DNA from: Polyangium sp. 15x6
GTDB taxonomy: Bacteria; Myxococcota_A; Polyangia; Polyangiales; Polyangiaceae
DNA: 64,000 nucleotides
NCBI RefSeq assembly: GCF_029960785.1
Contig: NZ_JASBQE010000049.1
Coordinates: 25,350 to 89,349, forward strand
Direction: 5' to 3'
The position numbers and the translations under genes were made by a program. Under the pieces are notes generated by a model. The model made no database searches. It saw only the letters and a list, made by a program, of their open reading frames with translations, and was not told the origin of the DNA. Of this stretch, positions 36,158 through 50,477 are shown piece after piece; within the stretch, counting starts at the first letter, position 1, and every line of letters begins with the position of its first letter.

Positions 36158-37942
36158 CTATCGCACGACGATCCAGAGCAGGATGAGCAGGAGCGCGACG
36201 AGGCCGCTCGCGCTGCCCACCGCAATGGCGAGCTGTGTGCGCGGCGGGGCGTTTTGCCAGAAGTTCGCGAGCGCCGCGAGGCCGCCGCCGCCCGCGGGCG
36301 GAGGCGCCTGCGTGGGCTGACCGGGCCGCGCCATCCACGCGGGAGGCATGCCGGGGCCCATCGGCAAGGGGCCCGTCGTGCCCGGGATGTTCACGGCCGG
36401 CAGGTTGCTCTGCGAGGTCATGAGCTGGCCCGGCATCGGCGGCGGGCGGAACATGCCCGGCGGCATCCCAGGCTGGCCCATCATGCCGGGAGGCGGCGCC
36501 GGGGGCGCCCCGAAGCCGCCCGGGTTTGGAGGGCCAAACTGACCCGGCAGGTTCTGCAGCTCGGGGAACTGGCTCGTGTCGAGCGGCGTCGTCTTCGTGT
36601 ACTTGTTGCCCGGGCCGAACATGCCCTGCGCGGCCGCGAGGTCTTCCGGTTTGACCGGCGCGGTCGGCGGATCGTCGAGGTTTGCCGACGGAATCGCGTA
36701 CTGGTGCTGCCCGCGGCTCGGCTCGAGCATGCGCGTCTTCTCGCTGTCGGGCGCGCGCTCGGGCAGCTCGGGTTTGACGTAGAACGTCGTGGGCGTGTCG
36801 CGCCGTTCGCCGGGAGCGTCGTCGTCGGGCGCGTGGCCCGGGCTCGACGGCAAGGACGGCGTGAGCTCGTCGATCGGCGGCAGCACGTGGCCTTCGGGAA
36901 GCGGGAACGCTTGCGTCGCCTCGCTGTTGTGGATCGGTCGAACGCCCGAGGGCGTCGGCGCGCCCTGGAAAGGACCCGCATGCGAGGGCCGCGGCGGCTC
37001 GGGCGCGGCGGGTCGCTGTGGCTCGTTCATCCACGCGGAGAGGGAACGATCGCCGAAGGGCGCGAGCTCGCGGCAGAGCTCGAGCACGCTGCCTTGCCGA
37101 TCGTCGCGATCCGGCGCGAGCGCGCGCATGATCGCCTTGCACACGGGCTGCGGCAGGTCGGGACGGAGGCGCGCGATGTCCGTCGGCGGGCCCGAGCAGA
37201 GCGCGAAGACGAGGTCGCCGATGGTGTCCGCGTCGTACGGCTTGCGGCCGGTCAAGCACTCGTAGAGCACGACGCCGAGCGAGTAGAGATCGCTGCGCCC
37301 GTCGACGCCCGAGGGGTTCCGGAGCTGCTCGAGGCTCATGTAGTACGGCGTGCCGACCGTGGAGCCGGTGCGCGTGAGCGAGCCGCCGGGGACGGGCGCG
37401 TCGCTCGCGATCTTGACGATGCCGAAGTCGAGGAGCTTGACGTCGTAGACGCCGGGGCTCGGGCCCGGGCCGAGGTGAATGTTGTCAGGCTTGAGATCGC
37501 GGTGGACGATGCCGTGCGTGTGTGCCTCGGCGAGGCACTCGCCGACCTGCAGCGCGACGTTCACCGTGAGCTCGAGCGGGAGCTGCCCTGCCTCGTGCAA
37601 GAGCTCGCGCAGGCTCTGGCCGGCGAGCAGCTCCATCACGAGGTACGGGCCCTCGGTCTGGCTCATGCCCATGTCGACGATCTTCACCGCGCGCGGGCTC
37701 TTCAAGAGGCTCGTCGCGCGCGCCTCCTGTTCGAGGCGCTGGTACGTCGTCGGATCGAGCAGGGACTTCAGGGCCAGGCGCTGGCCGGTGCGGACGTGCT
37801 CGACCTCGTGGACGAGGCCGTTGCCGCCGCCTCCGATGAGCCGGAGGACGCGGTAGCGACCGTCGACGATGGTACCGGGACGGAACGCGGGGACGTCGGC
37901 CTGTGCATCTGCCGGAGCTTGCTCGGGGCGAATGGGGGCCAT
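36158..37942 (-). CDS. Ser/Thr protein kinase with Pro-rich linker and C-terminal membrane anchor
   Basis: 594 residues. Kinase domain at about 28-290: Gly loop IGGGGNGLVHEVEH, ATP-binding Lys in LALKSLL, catalytic loop HRDLKPDN, DFG. The usual APE motif reads SLEQ in GTPYYMSLEQL. A long Pro/Gly/Met-rich segment (about 300-560) with many short Pro motifs follows. The last helix is at about 572-592 (AIAVGSASGLVALLLILLWI), ending in RR-less IVVR. So the kinase domain is cytoplasmic and the protein is tail-anchored with no external sensor domain. Divergent from ccmC, and convergent with the TolC-like gene (6 bp). Confidence 0.9.
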   Translation of the reverse strand: MAPIRPEQAPADAQADVPAFRPGTIVDGRYRVLRLIGGGGNGLVHEVEHVRTGQRLALKSLLDPTTYQRLEQEARATSLLKSPRAVKIVDMGMSQTEGPYLVMELLAGQSLRELLHEAGQLPLELTVNVALQVGECLAEAHTHGIVHRDLKPDNIHLGPGPSPGVYDVKLLDFGIVKIASDAPVPGGSLTRTGSTVGTPYYMSLEQLRNPSGVDGRSDLYSLGVVLYECLTGRKPYDADTIGDLVFALCSGPPTDIARLRPDLPQPVCKAIMRALAPDRDDRQGSVLELCRELAPFGDRSLSAWMNEPQRPAAPEPPRPSHAGPFQGAPTPSGVRPIHNSEATQAFPLPEGHVLPPIDELTPSLPSSPGHAPDDDAPGERRDTPTTFYVKPELPERAPDSEKTRMLEPSRGQHQYAIPSANLDDPPTAPVKPEDLAAAQGMFGPGNKYTKTTPLDTSQFPELQNLPGQFGPPNPGGFGAPPAPPPGMMGQPGMPPGMFRPPPMPGQLMTSQSNLPAVNIPGTTGPLPMGPGMPPAWMARPGQPTQAPPPAGGGGLAALANFWQNAPPRTQLAIAVGSASGLVALLLILLWIVVR

Positions 37943-38072
37943 GGGGATCGTGGTTCGGAGGCGAGTCTAGATCAGCTCGTCGCCGAGGGATACTTTCCAA
38001 GAGGGGGAGAAGCGACGCGGCGGCTTGGGTCCTTGAACACCCACGACCTTGGCACTACCGTGGCCGCTCACC

Positions 38073-38828
38073 ATGGCGACGAGCGAGGCTCTGGCAGCCG
38101 GAACGAAAGTCGAGACGGCAGGCTCCCGCTCCCGCGGGGACGTTGTCTTCTACACGGTGCTCGCTCTCTGCGCCGCTGCGTTCCTGATCACGCTCCACGT
38201 GATCTTCTTCAAGGCGCCCGTCGAGTCGACGATGGGCATCGTCCAGAAGATCTTCTACTTCCACGTGCCCATCGCGTACTCGATGTACGTCGGGGCCGCG
38301 GTGTGTTTCGTGGGTTCGGCGGGCTACCTCGCGCGCGGGACGCGCGGCTGGGACGCACTCGCGCGCGCGGGCGCGGAGTGCGCCGTGGCGATGGGCGTGC
38401 TCGTGCTCGTGACCGGAGCGCTCTGGGGCGCGAAGGCGTGGGGCGTGTACTGGACCTGGGATCCGCGGCTCACGACGGCGCTGCTCTCGGTGCTGATTTA
38501 CGTGGCGTACGTGGTCCTGCGGGCGTTCGCGGGCGACGGGGACTCGGAGCGGAAGTTCGCGGCGGCGCTCGGGGTGCTCGGCGCGGCAAACCTGCCGATC
38601 ATCCACTACTCGGTGCAGAAGTGGGGCGGCAACCACCCGAAGGTGATCACGTCGGGCGGCGGCGGGCTCAAGCACCCGGACATGAAGCTCGCGCTCATGC
38701 TCGGGTTCTTGACGTTCACGTTGCTCGCGGTGGTGTTGATTTGGACCCGCGTGCGGATCGAGCTCGCGGCGTCGCGGCTGAGCGAGGCCGAGGAAGAGGC
38801 GCTCGAGCTCGGCGTGGGCGAGGAGTAG
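38073..38828 (+). CDS. ccmC: Heme exporter protein CcmC / CcsA-type cytochrome c biogenesis protein
   Basis: 251 residues, six membrane helices. It carries the heme-binding tryptophan-rich motif WGVYWTWDPRLT at 123-134 and the flanking conserved histidines, His 64 (FYFHVP) and His 178 (IIHYSVQKW). CcmC presents heme to the chaperone CcmE in system I cytochrome c maturation. The ATG at 38073 is preferred to an upstream TTG at 38049. It heads a compact operon with a CcmD-like gene 3 bp downstream. ccmA, ccmB, ccmE and ccmF are not in the window. Confidence 0.9.
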   Translation: MATSEALAAGTKVETAGSRSRGDVVFYTVLALCAAAFLITLHVIFFKAPVESTMGIVQKIFYFHVPIAYSMYVGAAVCFVGSAGYLARGTRGWDALARAGAECAVAMGVLVLVTGALWGAKAWGVYWTWDPRLTTALLSVLIYVAYVVLRAFAGDGDSERKFAAALGVLGAANLPIIHYSVQKWGGNHPKVITSGGGGLKHPDMKLALMLGFLTFTLLAVVLIWTRVRIELAASRLSEAEEEALELGVGEE

Positions 38829-38831
38829 ACG

Positions 38832-39098
38832 ATGTCGGCGAATCAAGCAGCACAGCAAGCGCCCGGCGCGGCGGGGCAGGGGACGGCCGACGATCGCTCG
38901 ACGACGTTCCGCGCGGTCGAGGGCGGCAACCAGATGCAGAGCGGCGAGAAGCTGCTCGTCGAGGCGTACGCGTTCATCTGGATCGTGGTCCTCGTGTTCG
39001 TCGCGTCGATGTTCCGGCGGCAACGTCGGCTCGATCGGCGGGTCGAGACGCTGGAGGCGGCGCTCCAGAAGGCGCGCGCGAAGAGCGGGGGCGACTGA
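38832..39098 (+). CDS. CcmD-like small membrane protein
   Basis: 88 residues. A disordered Ala/Gln/Gly-rich start is followed by one helix (YAFIWIVVLVFVASMFR) and a basic coiled tail (RRQRRLDRRVETLEAALQKA). That topology and tail match CcmD, which helps release holo-CcmE from the CcmABC complex. Position directly after ccmC supports the call. Confidence 0.8.
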   Translation: MSANQAAQQAPGAAGQGTADDRSTTFRAVEGGNQMQSGEKLLVEAYAFIWIVVLVFVASMFRRQRRLDRRVETLEAALQKARAKSGGD

Positions 39099-39099
39099 C

Positions 39100-39243
39100 G
39101 TGCCGGACTTCGGTCAGATCACGCCCCAGCACGTGATCTACATCCCGAGCGTTCTTCTCCTCGGGCTCGTGGTCGGATACACCCTGGGCGCGCGCGCCGT
39201 GCGCGCGGAGCTCGAGAAGCGCAAGCGCAGGATGAAGGAGTAG
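39100..39243 (+). CDS. 47-residue membrane microprotein in the ccm operon
   Basis: A short frame from GTG at 39100 to TAG at 39243, starting 1 bp after the CcmD-like stop and ending 6 bp before the acyl-CoA dehydrogenase. It encodes a single helix (YIPSVLLLGLVVGYTLG) and a very basic tail (RAELEKRKRRMKE). The topology imitates CcmD, so it may be a second small subunit of the heme exporter. The tight spacing and continuous reading make it a credible gene despite its size. Confidence 0.65.
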   Translation: MPDFGQITPQHVIYIPSVLLLGLVVGYTLGARAVRAELEKRKRRMKE

Positions 39244-39249
39244 GAGCCC

Positions 39250-40392
39250 GTGGTGGATTTCTCGCTGTCCGAAGAGCACAAGGGTCTCATCGAGACCGCC
39301 CGCCGCTTCACGAAGGAGCGGATCATTCCGATCGCGGCCGCGTGTGATCACGAGTCCCGCTTCCCGATGGAGGTCTTCAAGGAGGCGTGGGAGATCGGCC
39401 TCGTCAACCCGACGGTCCCGGCCGAGTACGGCGGGTCGGGCATGGGCGAGCTCGAGAACGCGATCATCACGGAGGAGCTCGCGTACGGGTGCACGGGCAT
39501 CCAGACGAGCCTGCTCGCGAACGGCCTCGCGCTGACGCCGATCAAGCTTGGCGGGAGCGAGGAGCAAAAGAAAAAATACCTCGGCCTGCTGACGAGCGAG
39601 CCGGTGATGGCGAGCTACGCGACGAGCGAGCCCGACGCGGGAAGCGACGTGGCCGGCATCAAGACGCGCTTCGCGCAGCACGGCGACGACTACGTGTTGA
39701 ACGGGCAGAAGTGCTGGATCACGAACGCGAGCTACGCGCGGTTCTACGTGATCTTCGCGACGAGCAATCCCGAGCTCCGGCACAAGGGCATCGCGGCGTT
39801 CATCGTCGATCGCGACACGCCCGGGCTCCGCGTGGGCAAGAAGGAGGACAAACTCGGGCAACGCGCGAGCGACACGGCGCAGATCTTCCTCGAGGACGTG
39901 GTCGTGCCGAAGGCGAACCTGCTCGCGCCCGAGGGCAAGGGCTTCAAGCTCGCGATGGAGACGTTCAACCAGACGCGCCCCGACATCGGCGCGGGCGCGA
40001 CGGGCCTGATGCGCCGCTGCCTCGACGAGTGCGTGGCCTACGCGAAGGAGCGAAAGACCTTCGGGACGCCGATCGCGAACCACCAGCTCGTGCAGTGGAT
40101 GATCGCGGAGATGGCCATCCGCGTGGAGGCGACGCGCCTGCTTTATCAGAAGGCCGCGTGGAACCTCGACCACGGCGTGCGGGATCCGATCGTGTCGAGC
40201 TTCGCCAAGGCCTACGGCGCGGACAGCGCGATGCAGACGGCCGTCGACGCCGTGCAGGTCTTCGGCGGCAACGGGTACGTGAAGGAGTACCCCGTCGAGA
40301 AGCTCATGCGCGACGCGAAGGTCCTGCAGATTTACGAAGGCACGAGCCAGATCCAGCGCATCGTGATCGCGAAGCAGCTCTTCGGGGGCTAG
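39250..40392 (+). CDS. Acyl-CoA dehydrogenase
   Basis: 380 residues from GTG, the standard length of FAD-dependent short/medium-chain acyl-CoA dehydrogenases. Motifs include YATSEPDAGSDVAGI (FAD/substrate region), CWITNASYARFYVIFAT, and the catalytic base Glu 363 in YEGTSQIQR. It oxidises acyl-CoA to enoyl-CoA and passes electrons to ETF. It lies 6 bp behind the small membrane gene in the ccm operon; a link between respiration and beta-oxidation is plausible but unproven. Chain-length preference cannot be read. Confidence 0.92.
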   Translation: MVDFSLSEEHKGLIETARRFTKERIIPIAAACDHESRFPMEVFKEAWEIGLVNPTVPAEYGGSGMGELENAIITEELAYGCTGIQTSLLANGLALTPIKLGGSEEQKKKYLGLLTSEPVMASYATSEPDAGSDVAGIKTRFAQHGDDYVLNGQKCWITNASYARFYVIFATSNPELRHKGIAAFIVDRDTPGLRVGKKEDKLGQRASDTAQIFLEDVVVPKANLLAPEGKGFKLAMETFNQTRPDIGAGATGLMRRCLDECVAYAKERKTFGTPIANHQLVQWMIAEMAIRVEATRLLYQKAAWNLDHGVRDPIVSSFAKAYGADSAMQTAVDAVQVFGGNGYVKEYPVEKLMRDAKVLQIYEGTSQIQRIVIAKQLFGG

Positions 40393-40442
40393 CCCCACAT
40401 CTCCGCCTTTTCCTCTCGCGCCCTCTACACGCGCGCGCCGAC

Positions 40443-40456
40443 CGTTGATATCAACG
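40443..40456. promoter_or_regulatory. Perfect 14-bp palindrome upstream of the propeller lipoprotein
   Basis: CGTTGATATCAACG is fully self-complementary and AT-richer than its surroundings, 39 bp before the ATG at 40496. It could be an operator; no T-run follows, so it is not a terminator. Confidence 0.35.
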
Positions 40457-40495
40457 TGAGCTCGGCAATTTTCCTTTCGCGGGAGGAATGGCTTC

Positions 40496-42106
40496 ATGCG
40501 GACACGTCGCGCGCACCCCAAGACCCCCAAGGCGTCCACGGGCGCCGGTAGGCTCCTCGGCACGGGCACCGTGCTCGCCTCGTTCGTCTGCGCAGGCGCC
40601 CTCGTGGCGCTCGCGTCGGCGTGCGGGGACGGGAGCGGCGATGGTTCGGGGGGCGCCGGCGCCGGCACGGGCGGCGCAGGCGCGACGGGCGGCCAGGGCG
40701 GCGACGGGCTCCAGGACTTCGTGACGAGCGCGTCGAGCTCGTCGAGCTCCTCCGGGACCGGCGGGAACACGGGAGACGCCGGGCCGACGTGCGACCCGCC
40801 GAACCCCGTGGGAGGCACGTCCGTGTTCGCCGCCGCCTACGGCGATTCGCAGACCCAGAGCGGCGTGTCGGTCTCGACCGACAAGATGGGCAACATCTTG
40901 CTCGCCGGCGCCTTCCAGGGCGCGATGAACCTCGGCGGGACCATGCTCACGAGCGGCGGCAAGGAGGACGCGTTCATCGCGAAGCTCTCCCCGAATGGCC
41001 AGGTGCTCTGGGCGAAGCGCTTCGGCGACGGGCAGAACCAGAGCGCGACGGGTATCGGCGCCGATGCCGAGGGCAACGTCTACGTCACGGGCATCTTCAT
41101 CGGCACGGTCAACTTCGGCGGCCAGAACCTCACGAGCGACACGAACTTCTTCCAGGACGTCTTCCTCGTGAAGTTCGCGCCGGACGGCACCCACCAGTGG
41201 AGCAAGAAGTTCGGCGATTCGAACATCCAGTACGCGCGCGCGCTCGCGGTCGACGGCATCGGCAACGTCGTCATCTCGGGCTACTTCCAGCAGCAGGTCG
41301 ATTTCGGCGGCGGCGTCCTCACCGCGGCGGGATCAGCTTTCGACGTGTTCCTCGCCAAGTTCAACGCGACGGGGCAACACCTCTGGAGTCGGAAGTACGG
41401 CAACGAGGCGGATCAATCGGCGAAGAGCCTCGCCGTCGACGGCTCGGGCAACGTGTACGTCGCGGGCGAGGCGTCGGGCTCGATCGATTTCGGCACAGGG
41501 GCGCTCACGGCCGCGGGCAACCCGAGCGCGTTCGTCGCGAAGCTCGATCCGCAAGGCGCGCCGATCTGGGCGAAGCTCAGCGCGGGCGCGGGCAAGGCTT
41601 CGGCGAACGCCGTCGCGGTCTCGCCCACGGGCGCAGTGGCCGTGGCCGGGCAGTTCCAGGGCACGTTCGATTTCGGCGGCAAGCCCATGGCGAACCCCGA
41701 CCTCGACGACGCGTTTGTCGCGGTGCTCACCGCGGCCGGCGCGCAGACGTACACGCTCAGGCTTGGCGACGAGACGTTCCAGCGCGCCGACGGCGTGGCG
41801 TTCGCGCCGAACGGGGACGTGCTCCTCGCGGGCGCGTTCACGGGCTCGATCGATCTCGGCGGCGGGGCCATCCCGAGCGCGGAAGGGTTCGACATGTTCC
41901 TCGGCCGCTTCGCCGCGAAGGACGGCTGCCTCGAGTGGGGCCGCGGCTATGGCGGGCCGCTCGTGCAGTCGCCGCAGTCGCTCGTCTTCGATCCGGTGTC
42001 TGGCAACGTGGTGCTCACCGGCAGCTTCGGGGGCACGGTCGATTTCGGCCTCGGCCCGGTGTCCGCGGCTGGTGACGACGCTTTCCTCTTCGCTGTCAAG
42101 CCCTGA
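40496..42106 (+). CDS. Lipoprotein with SBBP-like beta-propeller repeats
   Basis: 536 residues; GGGAGG at 40481 is spaced 9 nt from the ATG. Lipobox Cys 43 (ALASAC). A Gly/Ser/Thr linker (through VTSASSSSSSSGTGGNTG) leads to eight or so repeats of about 50 residues, each with a pattern like GDSQTQSGVSVSTDKMGNIL, then GAFQGAMNLGG and DAFIAKLSPNGQVLWAKRFG. This is the beta-propeller arrangement of SBBP-repeat proteins. It should be lipid-anchored outside the inner membrane. No catalytic site is visible; binding of a surface ligand is the usual guess for the family. Confidence 0.85.
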   Translation: MRTRRAHPKTPKASTGAGRLLGTGTVLASFVCAGALVALASACGDGSGDGSGGAGAGTGGAGATGGQGGDGLQDFVTSASSSSSSSGTGGNTGDAGPTCDPPNPVGGTSVFAAAYGDSQTQSGVSVSTDKMGNILLAGAFQGAMNLGGTMLTSGGKEDAFIAKLSPNGQVLWAKRFGDGQNQSATGIGADAEGNVYVTGIFIGTVNFGGQNLTSDTNFFQDVFLVKFAPDGTHQWSKKFGDSNIQYARALAVDGIGNVVISGYFQQQVDFGGGVLTAAGSAFDVFLAKFNATGQHLWSRKYGNEADQSAKSLAVDGSGNVYVAGEASGSIDFGTGALTAAGNPSAFVAKLDPQGAPIWAKLSAGAGKASANAVAVSPTGAVAVAGQFQGTFDFGGKPMANPDLDDAFVAVLTAAGAQTYTLRLGDETFQRADGVAFAPNGDVLLAGAFTGSIDLGGGAIPSAEGFDMFLGRFAAKDGCLEWGRGYGGPLVQSPQSLVFDPVSGNVVLTGSFGGTVDFGLGPVSAAGDDAFLFAVKP

Positions 42107-42120
42107 AACGAGGCTCACGC

Positions 42121-42147
42121 GCGCCCCGGGGCTGATTTCCGGGGTGC
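42121..42147. other. GC hairpin between two surface-protein genes
   Basis: Arms GCGCCCCGG (42121-42129) and CCGGGGTGC (42139-42147) pair with one G-U wobble over a 9-nt loop, just after the propeller gene. There is no T-run, so termination would depend on other factors. The rest of 42107-42377 shows only the ribosome site of the next gene. Confidence 0.3.
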
Positions 42148-42377
42148 GTTCGTGTGACACGTCGCGGCAACGAGGCTGCTGCCGACCGTCCGACACGTGC
42201 GACGCGCCGAGTCCTTGGCGCAGAGGGCAGGTTGCGGGCGCGCCGGGGGCTTCTCCGGGGCTTGTGGTGCGGCGAGCGCTCTGAGATCCTGATCGACAAT
42301 GCACGCCTACGTCGAAATCTTCGGCGGGAAGGCGTGTGTGGAACGGGTGCACGTCGGTGCGCCTCTCGGAGCTACCC

Positions 42378-47014
<4,637 letters not shown>

Positions 47015-47018
<4 letters not shown>

Positions 47019-50000
47019 GCTCGCTCGGCAAGGCGTTTCGACGCTTGGGGCTGCGCTCGGCCAAGCCGAGCTACGCCCCCAACCCCTTCGAGGTGGTTCT
47101 CTCGGCCCTCGTGGTCTCGGCGCTCGCGCTCGGGGCCGCGGGGTGCACGACGGACGCGTTCTGCTTCGACAAATGCGCCGGCGACTCACCCTCGGGCTCG
47201 GGCTCCGGCTCGGGCTCCGGCGGATCGGGCGGTCAGGGCGGCGAAGGCGGCGACAACTGCTTCCCGTTCTGCGGCACCGACGGCGGTCCGGGCGGGGGCG
47301 GCGCCGGCGGCGGCGGCCCGTGCGTCCCGACGAACGGCGGCATCGAGAAGTGCGACGGCCTCGACAACGACTGCAACGGCGCGGTCGACGACGGCCCGAA
47401 CATCAACCTCGAGAGCAAGACGACGTGCGGCACGTGTAACAACAACTGCTTCACGAAGCTGCTCAACAACGATCCCGCGAGCATCACCTGCGTGCCGAGC
47501 CCGAACCCGGGCACGGTGCCGGGCGAGTGCACGGGCACGTGCGTGTCGGGCTACTACGACCTCGATGGCGACAAGGCCTGCGAGTACTACTGCATCAAGA
47601 ACACGCCGGACGACACGTCGTGCAACAACAAGGACGACGACTGCGACGGCGTGAAGGACGAGGACGTCGACCTCTGCAAGAGCACGACGGACTGCGGCAA
47701 GTGCGGGAACAACTGCGTCGTCGTCAACGGTACGTCCGAGTGCGCGACGACCGCGGGCGCCGGCGAGGCGTGCACCCCGGCGAACACGCAGTGCAAGATC
47801 AAGCAGTGCGATCCGGGCTTCTACGACCTCGACAATTCCGTCGCGACGGGCTGCGAGTACCAGTGCACCCCGTCGAACGGCGGCGTCGAGAAGTGCGGTG
47901 ACAGCGTCGACAACGACTGCGACGGCAAGATCGACGAGGCCGACGACCTCTCGATGGATCCGCAGATCGGCAAGAACTGCTTCGGCGATCCGGACGGCAT
48001 CTGCGGTCTGCTCGCCGCCGCCGGCAAGACGGCGTGCGTCGGGAACAAGGTCGTCTGCGCCGGGCCGAACGTCGTCGTCGAGGGGCAGATCCAGGAGATC
48101 TGCAACGGCCTCGACGACGATTGTGATGGCCAGGTCGACGACAATCCCACGGACGCCGGCAACTCCTGCGGCCAGAGCAACATCTTCCCGTGTCAGTTCG
48201 GCAAGCAGCAGTGCCAGAACGGTCAGCTCGTCTGCGTCGGCGCGGTGAACCCCTCGGCCGAGCTCTGCAACGGCCAGGACGACAACTGCAACGGCGCGAT
48301 CGACGACATGCCCGTCGACGTGGGCGCGACGTGCGGTTTGACCGACGTCGGTCCCTGCCAGAAGGGCGTGGAGCAATGCCAGCCCGGCGGCCAGAAGACG
48401 TGCGTCGGTGAGATCGCGCCGAAGACCGAGACGTGCAACGGCCAGGACGACGACTGCAATGGGCTCGTCGACGACGTCGCGGGCACGGGCTCGGCGTGCG
48501 GCCAGAGCAGCACGGCGCCCTGCAAGCTCGGCACGCTGCAGTGCGTGGGGCAGGCGCTCACGTGCGTCGGGAACATCGACCCGAAGGCCGAGACCTGCAA
48601 CTCGATCGACGACGACTGCGACGGGCAGGTCGACGAGGGCATCCCGACCCAGCAATGCGTGCCCGTCGGCGCGCCGCCGAACCTCGTGTACGGCGGCCTG
48701 AGCAAGTGCGTGAAGGGCACGCAGACGTGCGGCGGCGCGTGCACGGGCTACATCGGGCCGAGCGCGGAGACGTGCAACAGCCTCGACGACGACTGCGACG
48801 GCATCGTCGACAACAACCTGAACCTCGGCGCTTGCAACGTGCCGCCTGCGCCCCCCGCGGGCGCGACGTCGCCGTGCAAGGCGGGCACGTCGACGTGCGT
48901 GGGCGGCGTGCTGACGTGCCAGAATTCGGTCGGACCGTCGAGCAGCGTCGATAGCTGCGGCGTGGACTCGAACTGCGACGGCACGCTGACCGGTCAGCCG
49001 AACCTGCAGACCGACGTCGCGAACTGCGGCGCGTGCGGCAACAACTGCTACGCGAACGCGGTGCACGCGATCTGGTCGTGCACGTCGGGCATGTGCGCCT
49101 TCCAGGGCTGCGAGAACGGCTACTACGATCTCAACGGCGACAAGACCTGCGAGTACAGCTGCCAGTACAAGCAGGCGCAGGAGATCTGCAACGGCGAGGA
49201 TGACGACTGCGACGGGCAGATCGACGAGGGCGTCGTGGCCCCGACGCCGGTGCAGGTCTGCGGCGTGAGCGTCACGGCCACGCGGCCGGAGTGCACGTCG
49301 CAGGTGACGGTCGCATGCACGCAGGGCGCGTGGAAGTGCACGTTCCCGGCGGGCGTGTGCAACGGCGCGGCCCCGAACTACTGCTCGGGCGCCACCGAGG
49401 TCTGCGACAACCTCGACAACGACTGCGACGGCATCCTCAACGAGAACGTGCCGAACTACGGCAAGGCCTGCGCGAGCGACGACGGCCTGCCGGCGCCCGG
49501 ACACGGCGCCTGCCGCAAGACCGGCACGTTCGTGTGCAGCGGCGCGAACGCGACGACGTGCAATGCGGTCAAGGCCGACTGCGCGACCTTGCCCGGCGGC
49601 TGCACCGAGCTGTGCGACGGCGTGGACAACGACTGCGACGGGCTCGTCGACGAGACGTACGTCTCGAAGGGCTCGAACGCGACGAACTACGTCAAACCCG
49701 CGGTCACGCGCATCGCGACGAGCCTCTGGATCTACAGCTACGAGGCGAGTCGGCCGAACGCCGTCACGGATATCCCGAACAACGTCATCACGCCCGGCAA
49801 CGGCAACGGCTACCACACGACCGCGCCTGCGGGCACGACGCTCGACAAGACGCTCGCGTGCTCGGTGCCGAACAAGCTGCCGTGGTTCAACGTCACGCCG
49901 GCCGAGGTCGAGCAGACGTGCAACGCGATGGGCGGGTTCATCTGCTCGACGGCCGACTGGACGACCTCGTGCCAGGCGACGCTCGGCTGCTCCTGGGGCT

Positions 50001-50383
50001 ACAACCCGCGCGGCGCGGCGTGCACGTCGAACTACGACGCCACGAAGTTCTGCAACATCGGACCCTCGTTCGACTTCAGCTCGTCGATCGCGGGGGATCA
50101 GGACGGCCTGCTCTTCACGGGCTCGAGCAGCCTGCAGAACTGCTGGGCGGACTGGTTGAACCTGCAGGGCAACAACGCCACGACGGGCAAGCTCTACGAC
50201 ATCACGGGCAACCTCCGTGAGATCACGAAGAGCGCGGCGAACACGTATCCGCTGATGGGCGGCGCGTTCAACACCGGCGACCCCGGCGGCGCGACGTGCT
50301 CGTTCCAGTTCTACACGGTCGATCAGACGTTCAAGCTCTTCGACCTCGGCTTCCGCTGCTGCTTCTCGCAGAACCCCGGCTGA
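47015..50383 (+). CDS. Giant MopE-repeat lipoprotein with SUMF1/FGE-like C-terminal domain
   Basis: 1122 residues from the ATG at 47015, coupled to the previous gene by an ATGA overlap, with GGAGG nearby. A lipobox appears at Cys 44 (LGAAGC) after an unusually long leader. A Ser/Gly linker is followed by 12 (one degenerate) DNDCDG-type repeats over about residues 109-885. The last 225 residues resemble the sulfatase-modifying-factor (FGE, formylglycine-generating) fold: ATSLWIYSYEASRPNAV, TAPAGTT, WFNVTPAEVEQTCNAMGGFI, LYDITGNLREITKS, YPLMGGAFNT, GFRCC. This fold often serves as a binding domain. Copper ligands of true FGE cannot be confirmed by eye. Confidence 0.85.
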
Positions 50384-50396
50384 CAAAACGCATCGA

Positions 50397-50420
50397 GCGG
50401 GCGCCTCTCTCGGCGCCCGC
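50397..50420. terminator. GC hairpin between convergent genes
   Basis: GCGGGCGCC (50397-50405) and GGCGCCCGC (50412-50420) pair perfectly over a TCTCTC loop, just after the MopE lipoprotein stop and before the end of the convergent kinase gene. There is no T-run; it may stop transcription from both sides together with Rho. Confidence 0.45.
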
Positions 50421-50477
50421 CCGATGTCCCCTCGTCCCTCGCGAAGGCGCGCCGTGCGCGCGCCCCTCGCGGATCGC

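Noticed and set aside
38049..38065. Sigma54-like TTGGCAC before ccmC
   Set aside because: The -12 element does not match and the site would be only 8 bp from the start codon.
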